Assembly (NCBI RefSeq): GCF_014647595.1
Contig: NZ_BMPM01000001.1
Span: 186,001 to 250,000 of the forward strand
Direction of reading: 5' to 3'
DNA from: Paenarthrobacter histidinolovorans
GTDB taxonomy: Bacteria; Actinomycetota; Actinomycetes; Actinomycetales; Micrococcaceae
Length of the DNA stretch: 64,000 nt
This document shows positions 8,840-16,810 of this stretch, one piece after another. Both the position numbers and the translations under genes were made by a program. Under the pieces are notes generated by a model. That model was not told where the DNA came from, made no database searches, and was given only the letters and a program-made list of their open reading frames with translations. Every line of letters begins with the position of its first letter. The stretch's first letter is position 1.

Positions 8840-10489
8840 CTACATCCGTTCCGGCGCCGAAACGCCGAGCAGTTCGAGTCCGTTCGCAAGTACCTGGCTG
8901 GTGGCGTCGTTCAACCACAAGCGCGTCCGGTTCACGTCCTGGACAGGCTCATCGCCTTGCGGGGACACGCGGCACGCGTCATACCAGCGGTGGTAGGCGC
9001 CGGCGATGACCTCGAGGTGGCGGGCAACACGGTGTGGCTCGCGCAGTTCGGCAGCCTTGGCCACGATGGAGGGGTAGCTGCCCAAGTAGGAGAGCAGCTC
9101 ATTCTCAGTGGCGTGGTCCAGGAGCGAGGCATCGAACACGGAACGGTCCACGCCTGCCTCGATTGCATTGCGGGCAGTGCCTCGTGACCTTGCATGCGCG
9201 TACTGCACATAGAAGACGGGGTTCTCGTTGCTGTTCTTCTTGAGCAGCTCCGGGTCCAGTGTCAGCGGAGAATCGGCCGGGAAACGCGCCAGGGAGTAAC
9301 GGACAGCGTCCTTGCCGAGCCAGGAAATAAGGTCCTTGAGCTCGATGATGTTGCCCGCGCGCTTGGACAGCTTTGCGCCATTCACGGACACCAGCTGACC
9401 AATGAGGACCTCGATATTGACCTCGGGGTCGTCGCCTGCGCAAGCCGCAATGGCTTTCAGTCGGTTGATGTATCCGTGGTGGTCGGCGCCGAGGAGGTAG
9501 ATCTTCTCCGTAAACCCGCGGTCCTTTTTGGACAGGTAGTAGGCGGCGTCTGCGGCGAAGTAGGTAGGTTCGCCGTTGGCGCGGATCATGACGCGGTCTT
9601 TGTCGTCGCCGAAGTCGGTGGTGCGCAGCCAAACCGCACCGCCGTCGTCGAAGACGTGCCCTTGTTCGCGAAGGCGCGCAACGGCAGACTCGATCGCTCC
9701 GGCGTCGTGCAGTTCCTTCTCGGAGAAGAAGACGTCAAACTCGACGCCGAACTCGGCCAGCGTGGTTTTGATATCCGCCATCTGGGCCTCGTAAGCGGCA
9801 GCGCGGATTACCGGCAGGGCAGCCTCATCCGTCAGTTCACGGATGTCAGGGTGGGCCTTGAGGACCTCGTCGCCGAGCTCCCGGATGTACTCGCCCGGGT
9901 AGCCTCCCTCCGGAACGCCACGGCCGTGAAGGCGGGAGAGCACGGAGTTGGCAAAGACGTTCATCTGGGAGCCGGCGTCATTGATGTAGTACTCAGCCGT
10001 GACGTCGGCGCCTGATGCCCGCAGGACACGGGCGATGGCGTCGCCAAGGGCCGCCCAGCGCGTGTGGCCAATGTGCAACGGACCCGTGGGGTTTGCGGAG
10101 ACGAATTCCATATTGACCACACGGCCCGCGAGCGCCTGGTTGGTACCGTACGCGGATCCGGCCTCAACGATTGTCTTCGCCAGGGTTCCAGCCGTCGCGG
10201 CATCCACGGTGATGTTCAGGAAGCCCGGTCCGGCGATTTCCACTCCGGCTACACCAGGAATGCCCTGGAGGTGGTTGCTCAGGATGCCTGCAAATTCACG
10301 CGGATTCATCCCGGCCTGCTTGGACAGCTGCAGGGCGATGTTGGTGGCCCAATCACCATGATCCCGGTTCTTGGGTCGCTCCACGCGCACGGCGTCGGGC
10401 ACGGCAGATTCCGTCAGGGCGATTTCGCCAGTGGAGACAGCGACCTTAAGGCAGGCGGATATGGCAGCAGAGAGTTCATCGGGAGTCAC
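8840..10489 (-). CDS. argS: Arginyl-tRNA synthetase
   Basis: A class I tRNA synthetase charging tRNA-Arg. The 549-residue protein has the N-terminal additional (tRNA D-loop) domain, the HIGH signature in ANPTGPLHIGHTRWA at 139-142, a KLSKRAGN variant of KMSKS near 375, and the C-terminal DALR anticodon-binding domain. It is the first gene of the long minus-strand unit that runs through lysA, hom, thrC and thrB; the promoter is presumably in the 247-base gap before the next gene. A tRNA-Arg gene lies about 3.3 kb away. Confidence 0.97.
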   Translation of the reverse strand: MTPDELSAAISACLKVAVSTGEIALTESAVPDAVRVERPKNRDHGDWATNIALQLSKQAGMNPREFAGILSNHLQGIPGVAGVEIAGPGFLNITVDAATAGTLAKTIVEAGSAYGTNQALAGRVVNMEFVSANPTGPLHIGHTRWAALGDAIARVLRASGADVTAEYYINDAGSQMNVFANSVLSRLHGRGVPEGGYPGEYIRELGDEVLKAHPDIRELTDEAALPVIRAAAYEAQMADIKTTLAEFGVEFDVFFSEKELHDAGAIESAVARLREQGHVFDDGGAVWLRTTDFGDDKDRVMIRANGEPTYFAADAAYYLSKKDRGFTEKIYLLGADHHGYINRLKAIAACAGDDPEVNIEVLIGQLVSVNGAKLSKRAGNIIELKDLISWLGKDAVRYSLARFPADSPLTLDPELLKKNSNENPVFYVQYAHARSRGTARNAIEAGVDRSVFDASLLDHATENELLSYLGSYPSIVAKAAELREPHRVARHLEVIAGAYHRWYDACRVSPQGDEPVQDVNRTRLWLNDATSQVLANGLELLGVSAPERM

Positions 10490-10736
10490 GGATCTAGCCT
10501 ACCGGTGGCCCGCAAAGTCGCGGAATTGGAGGACCCGTATGTGGACAATTCCGACACAGCCGGCACACAGGGACTGCTGGCAGCTGCCACAGACTGAACC
10601 ATTACGCTGATTTCAACGTTGTGAAGAACATGGACGCTGACCTGACCCCTTATCGCGGGTCCTGCCGGTGCCCTGGCCACGGGCCCCACGACGAAATACT
10701 TCCGGTTGAACTTGTCCAGTTGAAACGAGCAGAATC

Positions 10737-11237
10737 ATGACTACGCCACTCCGCAAGAGCATCTATGTTGGCATTGCCGGCCTCTCCATCGCGGGAACAG
10801 CCGCTGCATGCGCACCCAGCACCCAAGCACCCGGCACCCAAGCGCCTGCCACACAAGCCCCAGCCACGCAGGAGGGCGGCCAGGCCTCGACAGGCAGCCC
10901 TTCGGCCACCGGCTCGTCCGCCATTGCTTCCACCGGGGCTGCAACGTACAAGGACGGTACCTACAGTGCGGATGGAACCTACACGTCACCGAATGGGCAG
11001 GAAACGGTGGGCGTGGAGCTGACGCTGGCTGCAGACAAGGTCTCAGCGGTGAACATCACAGTCCACCCCTCCAACCCCAACACCAAGAAGTTCCAAGGTG
11101 AGTTTGCCAGCGGCATCGCCGCACAGATTGTCGGGAAGGACGTTGACGAGCTCAAGGTGTCCAAGGTGGCCGGCTCGTCCCTCACCTCCGGGGGGTTCAA
11201 CGACGCCCTCGAACAGATCAAGTCCAAGGCCAAGTAG
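10737..11237 (+). CDS. FMN-binding domain lipoprotein (candidate flavinylated electron carrier)
   Basis: A 166-residue exported protein. A signal segment (IYVGIAGLSIAGTAAAC) ends at Cys25, a plausible lipidation site, followed by a Thr/Gln/Ala/Pro linker of roughly 45 residues and a C-terminal FMN-binding domain (about 70-166) related to the NqrC/RnfG flavin domain. The motif AGSSLTS at 145-151 aligns with the SGATxTS flavinylation site, placing Ser148 where the acceptor Thr usually is. It is followed 5 bases later by apbE, whose product attaches FMN to such sites, and then by a membrane reductase. I infer that it carries electrons on the outer face of the membrane. Divergent from argS. Confidence 0.85.
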   Translation: MTTPLRKSIYVGIAGLSIAGTAAACAPSTQAPGTQAPATQAPATQEGGQASTGSPSATGSSAIASTGAATYKDGTYSADGTYTSPNGQETVGVELTLAADKVSAVNITVHPSNPNTKKFQGEFASGIAAQIVGKDVDELKVSKVAGSSLTSGGFNDALEQIKSKAK

Positions 11238-11242
11238 AGGTC

Positions 11243-12115
11243 ATGCCGCATCCGGGCTGGAGCACCTTCAGCTTCGACGGGATAGGCACGCGGTGGGAAA
11301 TTTCGACGCCGGATCAGCTGGCTCCCGTTCTCACCGGCGAGTTGCTTGCGGCCGTCGAAGCGTACGACAAAACGTGGTCGCGCTTCAGGTCCGATTCCTT
11401 GGTGTCCCGCCTCTCCCGCGGCGCGGGCAGCATCACGTTGCCGGAGCACGCCGCCGCGCTTGAGGAACTTTATGCCCTGACATACCGCCTGAGCGATGGC
11501 GCAATGACCCCTCTGATCGGAAGCAGCCTGGAAAGGCTGGGCTACGACGCCAACTACTCCCTCACCCCGCTGGGGGCAGCCCAGGCACCACCCCGCTGGG
11601 AGGATGTCCTTGACTGGGCAGGCACGGCGATGACCGCCAGGGAACCATTGGTGCTGGACATCGGCGCGGCCGGCAAGGGCCAACTGGTGGACCTCCTGGG
11701 AGGGATACTCCGGGGAGCAGGCCTGGATGACTTCCTGGTGGATGGCAGCGGCGACATGCTGCATGCGGGAGCCCATCCCGTTACCGTCGCCTTGGAGCAC
11801 CCGTACAACCCGCGACAAGCCATTGGGACCGTCGAACTGGACAACGCGGCGCTGTGCGCTTCTGCGTCCAACCGACGGGCATGGGATGACGGCCTGCACC
11901 ATGTCCTGGACGGCACCACCGGCAAGCCGGTCCTCACCACTGTGGCCACGTGGACCATGGCTGCGAGCGCACTTGTCGCAGACGGACTGGCCACGGCGTT
12001 GTTCATGGTGGATCCTGCACCGCTTGAAAAGGAATTCGACTTCTCGTGGCTCAAGGTCTCTTCTGCGGGCAGTGCCACGTTTTCGACCGGTTTTGAGGGG
12101 AGACTGTTCACATGA
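11243..12115 (+). CDS. apbE: ApbE-family FAD:protein FMN transferase
   Basis: Transfers the FMN part of FAD onto a Ser or Thr of a target protein. The 290-residue sequence carries the ApbE signatures: LVLDIGAAGKGQLVD at about 137-151, LVDGSGDM near 166, HHVLDGTTGKPV near 220, and the metal-site region ADGLATALFM towards the C-terminus. No clear signal peptide is visible (start MPHPGWSTFSFDG), so it may act in the cytoplasm or be exported by another route. It begins 5 bases after the FMN-binding lipoprotein, its likely substrate, and overlaps the next gene by 4 bases. Confidence 0.92.
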   Translation: MPHPGWSTFSFDGIGTRWEISTPDQLAPVLTGELLAAVEAYDKTWSRFRSDSLVSRLSRGAGSITLPEHAAALEELYALTYRLSDGAMTPLIGSSLERLGYDANYSLTPLGAAQAPPRWEDVLDWAGTAMTAREPLVLDIGAAGKGQLVDLLGGILRGAGLDDFLVDGSGDMLHAGAHPVTVALEHPYNPRQAIGTVELDNAALCASASNRRAWDDGLHHVLDGTTGKPVLTTVATWTMAASALVADGLATALFMVDPAPLEKEFDFSWLKVSSAGSATFSTGFEGRLFT

Positions 12116-13614
12116 TTGCCGTCAAGTCGCGCGTTGACACCTGGTTGGGCCGCTTCACCATGTACCGCTTGATCCTGTGGGTACTTGGGGTGCTGGTGGT
12201 GTACAGCATGGTCCTCAATATCCTGGGTTGGCTGACCTTCGGCCTTCCTGAGATGCTGGTCCATTTGCTCCTGTGCCTGGGTGTTACATATGGATCGAAC
12301 CGTTTGCTTGCCGCAGTGTTCGGCGTCAAGCCGCACACGGAGTCTTCGCTCATTACGGCTTTGCTTCTCTACTTCCTGTTCTGGCCGGCTTTCGGGCTCA
12401 CCGACATGGCGGGTGTGGCGCTGGCATGCGTTCTGGCGAGTGCATCCAAGTACGCTCTGGCCTTCCGTGGCAGGCACATCTTCAATCCAGCCGCCGCAGG
12501 CGCATTCATCACCGGCCTGACCGGACTGAACATCGCCACGTGGTGGGCTGCGACTCCTGCGATGCTGTGGTTGCTGGTGCCGGGCGTTCTGCTGGTCCTG
12601 TACCGCACCCGCAAACTGCTCATGGCGACGGTATTCCTGACGGTCGCTACGGGCATCATCACCCTTGAGCTTGTGGGTCGGAGCATGACTTTCGGTCAGG
12701 CTTTGTGGCAGGCCCTGGCCCAACGGCCCCTTCTGTTCTTCGTGGGCTTCATGTTGTCCGAGCCGCTCACCCTTCCTCCCCGCCGCTGGCAGCAGCTGGC
12801 GCTTGCCGGCGTCGTGGGTCTTGTCTTTGCGGTTCCCTACAACTTCGGTTTCGTGGCCAATTCCCCGGAACTGGCGCTGCTGCTGGGCAATCTCATCGCT
12901 TTCTTCCTGGGCCAACGTGGCGGGGTGGAACTGACGTTCAAAGGCTCACGGGTCCTGACACCGGGGAGCACGGAATTCCGTTTCGAACCCGTGCGACCAG
13001 TCCGTTTTGCCGCAGGCCAGTTCATGGAGCTGAACCTGCCGCATTCGCGTTCGGATGGACGGGGCCGCCGCCGGGTTTTCAGCATCACCAGCGCTCCCGG
13101 CGCCCCCGAGGTGACTTTTGGCGTGGGGACTGCCGGGCCTTTGTCGACTGCCAAGAAAGCACTGCTCGCCCTTCAGCCAGGGGATAACGTTTCCGCCACT
13201 GCCGTGGGCGGGGACTTCCTTCTGCCGCACGACGCCGGCAAGCCGGTCCTGCTGATCGCCGCCGGTATTGGGATCACGCCTTTCTTGTCGCAGCTGGCGG
13301 CCGATGGCACCGCCCGCGACACCGTGGTGCTTTATCTGGCCAAGGGCCGTGACGACATGGCCTGGGAGGAACAGCTGGAAGCTTCCGGAGCTTCAGTGAT
13401 TGCCCGGCTTGCCGACGGTTCCACTCCCCCCGGGTTCATGCGCGACGCCGGTACCTCCAGAATCGATGCGGCGCGCCTCAAAGAACTGGTTCCGGACATT
13501 GCGGACAGGGAAGTATTCGTCTCCGGCTCGCCCGCCAGCGTTGATTCCCTGCGGTCTGCGGCACGTGGCGCAGGGGCCCGACGGGTCCATGTGGACTCGT
13601 TCGCCGGGTACTGA
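12112..13614 (+). CDS. NqrB/RnfD-like membrane domain fused to ferredoxin-NADP reductase domain
   Basis: A 500-residue two-part protein. Residues 1 to about 265 hold roughly nine hydrophobic segments and the FNPAAAGAFITGL motif seen in NqrB/RnfD-type membrane subunits. Residues from about 275 form an FAD/NAD(P) reductase: RRVFSITSAP (FAD site, about 319-328), LLIAAGIGITPFLSQL (NAD(P) site, about 379-394) and a C-terminal FAGY. The fold suggests electron entry from cytoplasmic NAD(P)H and passage across the membrane to the flavinylated lipoprotein encoded first in the operon. The 4-base overlap with apbE supports co-expression. The physiological acceptor is unknown. Confidence 0.85.
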   Translation: MIAVKSRVDTWLGRFTMYRLILWVLGVLVVYSMVLNILGWLTFGLPEMLVHLLLCLGVTYGSNRLLAAVFGVKPHTESSLITALLLYFLFWPAFGLTDMAGVALACVLASASKYALAFRGRHIFNPAAAGAFITGLTGLNIATWWAATPAMLWLLVPGVLLVLYRTRKLLMATVFLTVATGIITLELVGRSMTFGQALWQALAQRPLLFFVGFMLSEPLTLPPRRWQQLALAGVVGLVFAVPYNFGFVANSPELALLLGNLIAFFLGQRGGVELTFKGSRVLTPGSTEFRFEPVRPVRFAAGQFMELNLPHSRSDGRGRRRVFSITSAPGAPEVTFGVGTAGPLSTAKKALLALQPGDNVSATAVGGDFLLPHDAGKPVLLIAAGIGITPFLSQLAADGTARDTVVLYLAKGRDDMAWEEQLEASGASVIARLADGSTPPGFMRDAGTSRIDAARLKELVPDIADREVFVSGSPASVDSLRSAARGAGARRVHVDSFAGY

Positions 13615-13615
13615 A

Positions 13616-13678
13616 GCAACGCGGGGGCACCCGGCCGATGGTGGGAGTCACGACGGGCCAGAAGTGACCCCGCGTTGC
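13616..13678. repeat. Inverted repeat after the reductase gene
   Basis: Perfect 11-base arms GCAACGCGGGG (13616-13626) and CCCCGCGTTGC (13668-13678) enclose about 41 bases that contain a further GTCAC/GTGAC pair. It starts 2 bases after the reductase stop. It lacks a T-run, so it may be a dispersed palindromic element rather than a simple terminator; only one such copy is visible in this window. Confidence 0.6.
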
Positions 13679-13749
13679 AGTTTTCATTTGCGGCGCCGTG
13701 GCTGCTAAGCTCTAGGACGTCCCACCGGCAACGGAGGGATACCCTGGAT

Positions 13750-13822
13750 GCCCTCGTAGCTCAGGGGATAGAGCGTCTGCCTCCGGAGCAGAAGGCCGTA
13801 GGTTCGAATCCTATCGAGGGCA
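13750..13822 (+). tRNA. tRNA-Arg (anticodon CCG)
   Basis: A 73-base cloverleaf: acceptor stem GCCCTCG pairing with CGAGGGC, D-arm GCTC...GAGC, anticodon arm TCTGC-CTCCGGA-GCAGA with anticodon CCG (reads CGG), and T-arm GTAGG-TTCGAAT-CCTAT. The discriminator base is A. The CCA end is not encoded. A strong terminator follows within 10 bases. Confidence 0.97.
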
Positions 13823-13830
13823 CAACGAAA

Positions 13831-13859
13831 ACCCCGCCAGTGCTGCTGGCGGGGTTTTC
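13831..13859 (+). terminator. Intrinsic terminator after tRNA-Arg
   Basis: Perfect 10-base stem ACCCCGCCAG / CTGGCGGGGT (13831-13840 and 13846-13855) with a 5-base loop, followed directly by TTTT. Confidence 0.92.
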
Positions 13860-13978
13860 TGCATGCCGGCTACCGACTATCACTTACGGGCTTGCCGTGA
13901 CCATGACGCAAAATTGTCCGGCCCTGCTCCTAGGCTGATCCCAGTTGGTCTTTCCGATAGCAAAAGGGGTTTGCCGTG

Positions 13979-15019
13979 ATGTGTTCCATCGTCCCGCCGT
14001 ACATGCTGCGCAGGATTGCCGCCCAAAACGAACCCCGGCTCCGGGCGGTTGCCCGTGCAGCAAAGGAGTCCCTGCTGCACATCAAGGGCCTGCAGGCCAT
14101 CCGGACGGCACCCGTTCCCGCGGCACCGCCCAGCGCCCGCCAGGCCAAGCCCGGGCCGCCCAAGCGGACCATCTTCGACGCCCGCACCACGGAGGAGCTC
14201 CCTGGTCAGCTGGTCCGGAAGGAAGGCGCAGCTCCCGTGGGGGACGCCGCGGCCGACGAAGCGTATGACGGCCTCGGTGGGACCCACCGTTTGTACGGCG
14301 AAGTTTTCGGGCGGGATTCCATTGACGACGCCGGCCTGCCGCTGGATGCCACGGTCCATTACGGAAAGCTCTACGACAATGCATTTTGGAACGGCAGCCA
14401 AATGGTCTTCGGAGACGGGGACGGACAAATCTTCCAGAGGTTCACAAAATCCGTCAGCGTCATCGGACACGAACTGGCCCATGGTGTCACTCAGTACACA
14501 GCCAACCTGGCCTACCGCAACCAGGCCGGCGCTCTTAACGAGTCGATGTCGGACGTGTTCGGCGTCCTGGTGGAGCAGTACATCAAGCAGGAGTCCGTGG
14601 AGCAGGCCAGTTGGTTGATCGGGCAGGGCTTGTTCACCGACCAGGTCCAGGGAGCGGCCCTCCGTTCCATGAAGGCTCCTGGCACGGCGTACGACGACGA
14701 CATCCTGGGCAAAGACCCCCAGCCGGACTCCATGGACAGTTACGTCCGCACCAGTGCGGACAACGGAGGCGTGCACATCAACTCAGGCATTCCGAACCGG
14801 GCTTTCTATTTGGTGGCCGCAGAGCTTGGCGGCAAGGCCTGGGAGGCACCGGGCCAGATTTGGTACGGGACCCTGACCAGCGGGGCGCTTCCCGCTACGT
14901 GCACCTTCGGAAAGTTTGCCAGGACAACGCTGGCAACGGCCGGGGAACTCTTCGGCGGCGGCTCTCCAGAGCATGACGCCGTCCGGAAGGCGTGGGACAC
15001 TGTGAAGGTCAAGGTTTAG
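13979..15019 (+). CDS. Protealysin-like M4 metalloprotease
   Basis: A thermolysin-family zinc endopeptidase of 346 residues. The zinc site HELAH is at 164-168, the third ligand Glu188 in NESMSDVFG, and the catalytic His266 in DNGGVHINSGIPN. The N-terminus MCSIVPPYMLRRIA carries the PPYxL-type motif of the short protealysin propeptide, and there is no signal peptide, as is usual for this subgroup. A GTG three bases upstream (13976) is also possible; I prefer ATG 13979 because it starts the conserved propeptide and lies 9 bases after AAGGGG. The next gene encodes an emfourin-type inhibitor. Confidence 0.92.
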   Translation: MCSIVPPYMLRRIAAQNEPRLRAVARAAKESLLHIKGLQAIRTAPVPAAPPSARQAKPGPPKRTIFDARTTEELPGQLVRKEGAAPVGDAAADEAYDGLGGTHRLYGEVFGRDSIDDAGLPLDATVHYGKLYDNAFWNGSQMVFGDGDGQIFQRFTKSVSVIGHELAHGVTQYTANLAYRNQAGALNESMSDVFGVLVEQYIKQESVEQASWLIGQGLFTDQVQGAALRSMKAPGTAYDDDILGKDPQPDSMDSYVRTSADNGGVHINSGIPNRAFYLVAAELGGKAWEAPGQIWYGTLTSGALPATCTFGKFARTTLATAGELFGGGSPEHDAVRKAWDTVKVKV

Positions 15020-15098
15020 TCACGCGGCGGGCCGGACGCGCTGCATCCGGACCGCCCAGCGGCTGACGTCGCAGGGGTAGAACGAAAAGCAGCCAGTC

Positions 15099-15401
15099 AT
15101 GAAAATAACGGTTCAACGCAGTGGAGGAATCGCCGCGATGACACGTGTCTGGAGCGTGGAAGCCGTATCACCCGATGAAAAGGAACGATGGCTGCCGATC
15201 GTCGAGGCCTGCCCTTGGGATGAAGCTAAAGGCCAGGCGCGGGCGGTAAACGAACCGGACCGATTCATGTACTCGATCCGGGCCGGACAACGCCGCGCCA
15301 CCCTGCCGGACCGTGCAGTCACCGGACCATGGCAGGAACTGATCGAGTGCGCCAAAGCCGAAGGCTCCGAGTCGCGGGGAACCACCGGTCAACGCCGCTA
15401 G
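15099..15401 (+). CDS. Protealin/emfourin-like M4 protease inhibitor
   Basis: A 100-residue protein with no signal peptide. Its N-terminus MKITVQRSGGIAAMTRVWSVE matches the emfourin pattern, in which a first strand is followed by RxGGxxG. Genes of this family lie beside protealysin-like proteases and encode tight-binding inhibitors; here it starts 79 bases after the M4 gene on the same strand. An internal ATG at 15138 has a better ribosome site (GGAGGAA), but starting there would remove the conserved first strand, so 15099 is preferred. Family assignment rests on short motif similarity plus context. Confidence 0.75.
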   Translation: MKITVQRSGGIAAMTRVWSVEAVSPDEKERWLPIVEACPWDEAKGQARAVNEPDRFMYSIRAGQRRATLPDRAVTGPWQELIECAKAEGSESRGTTGQRR

Positions 15402-15443
15402 CCAGGTCACAGCGAAATCGCCGGGCATTGCGAAATCGCCGGC

Positions 15444-16412
15444 TCAGATGGCTTCGGCCAGTTGCCCTCGAAAAGCCCGCCGGTAGCTCTGGGGGCTCGT
15501 GTCGAGCACTTTGGCGAAGTGGTGGCGCAGAAGAACCGAGTGCCCGAATCCGGCCTCGCGGGCAACTTCGTCAATGTTCAGTTCAGTGGTTTCCAACAGT
15601 TCCTGTGCCCGGAGCACCCGCTGGGAATTGAGCCACGCCGCTGGGGTGGTCCCGGTTTCGGCCCGGAAGCGCCGGGCGAAGGTGCGCGGTGACATGTGAA
15701 GCCGCGCGGCCAACTCGTTGACGCTGTGTTCCTCGTCGAGGTGTTCCACCATCCACCGCAGCAGCGCCTCCATGGGCGCCGATCCGCACGTGGGCATGGG
15801 CCGGTCGATGAACTGGGCCTGGCCGCCGTCCCGGTGCGGTGGTACCACCATGTCGCGTGCGATGGCCGCAGCCACGTGGGCGCCAAGCTCTACGCGGACA
15901 AGGTGGAGGCACGCATCTATGCCCGCGGCCGTGCCTGCGCTGGTGATGATGGTGCCGTCCTGTACATAGAGGACGTTCTCATCCACGATCACGGATGGAT
16001 ACCGGCTCGCCAGGTCCTGGGAGTAGTGCCAGTGCGTAGTAGCACGCCGCCCATCCAGCAATCCTGCCCGGGCGAGCGCATACGCTCCTGAGCAGATGGA
16101 CATCACCCATGCTCCCCTGGCATGCGCCGCCCGCAAGGCTTCGAGCACCGATTCAGGAACTTCTTTATCCCGGCCAAACGGCGCCATGATCACGAGGTCG
16201 GCATCTGCGGCCGCCTCGAGCCCCAGGTTGACGTGCAGCGAAAGCCCCGATTTCATGCGGACCTCCCCCGGTTCCGGGGTAACAACGCGGAAGTCAAAGG
16301 CCGGGACTCCGGCATCACGGTCGGATCTGTCGATGCCGAAAACCTCAAATGCCGTCCCGAATTCGAACACGGAGAAGTCCGGAACCACGATCACTGCCAC
16401 CGATTTCAACAT
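15444..16412 (-). CDS. GlxA/FtrA-type AraC-family transcriptional regulator
   Basis: A 322-residue regulator with two parts. Residues 1 to about 185 form a DJ-1/PfpI (class I amidotransferase-like) sensor fold, with the Cys elbow in VMSICSGAYALARAG near residue 107. Residues about 225-322 form an AraC-type double helix-turn-helix (VNELAARLHMSPRTFARRFRAETG and VAREAGFGHSVLLRHHFAKV). Family members sense amines or other small molecules and control catabolic genes, but nothing here reveals the ligand. It is divergent from the small membrane protein gene at 16494 and may control it. Confidence 0.9.
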   Translation of the reverse strand: MLKSVAVIVVPDFSVFEFGTAFEVFGIDRSDRDAGVPAFDFRVVTPEPGEVRMKSGLSLHVNLGLEAAADADLVIMAPFGRDKEVPESVLEALRAAHARGAWVMSICSGAYALARAGLLDGRRATTHWHYSQDLASRYPSVIVDENVLYVQDGTIITSAGTAAGIDACLHLVRVELGAHVAAAIARDMVVPPHRDGGQAQFIDRPMPTCGSAPMEALLRWMVEHLDEEHSVNELAARLHMSPRTFARRFRAETGTTPAAWLNSQRVLRAQELLETTELNIDEVAREAGFGHSVLLRHHFAKVLDTSPQSYRRAFRGQLAEAI

Positions 16413-16493
16413 ACCTACAGTGTGGCAGAAAATTGTCTAAATGGGGCATTTCTGCCACTGTTTCTTGTGCTTGCAGAGGAGCAATCTGGAGAC

Positions 16494-16664
16494 ATGGAAA
16501 TCTTCGGAATCATCCTCTTCATCGTCCTCATCACCGCCGTCGCAGCCACCGTCTCAGCACTGTTGAAAGACGGCCGCGGCCACAACCCGCCCGTCACTTC
16601 AACGGAACCTTGGAGCGCCTTCGAGGCGCCGAGCGGACCGTACTGGAATCCACGCATCTACTAG
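16494..16664 (+). CDS. Small single-pass membrane protein (56 aa)
   Basis: A short open frame, start ATG 16494 after GAGGAGCAATCTGGAGAC. The product begins MEIFGIILFIVLITAVAATV, a clear transmembrane segment of about 20 residues, followed by a short polar tail rich in Pro, Trp and Tyr (ending PYWNPRIY). No family recognised. It is divergent from the GlxA-type regulator, with 81 bases between the starts. The coding case rests on the ribosome site, the well-formed N-terminal membrane helix and the context. Confidence 0.6.
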   Translation: MEIFGIILFIVLITAVAATVSALLKDGRGHNPPVTSTEPWSAFEAPSGPYWNPRIY

Positions 16665-16810
16665 GGCATGCCAACCCGCTGCAAGGTCAGCCCGTCACAT
16701 CCAATCGGCGCCCGTCAGTTCAAGGATCACTGCAGGAATCCTTCAACCGGCGGGCGCCCCTCTGTGTAATTGGCCTCCTCCACGGTGGGGCATGGGCTAG
16801 ATTCACTTGC

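Noticed and set aside
7027..9009. A 660-codon open frame on the plus strand across hom and lysA
   Set aside because: It is antisense to two well-identified genes, and its translation has no recognisable domain. High GC keeps opposite frames open.
10808..10870. Short CACCCAAGC-type repeats
   Set aside because: They encode the Thr/Gln/Ala/Pro linker of the lipoprotein and are ordinary low complexity.
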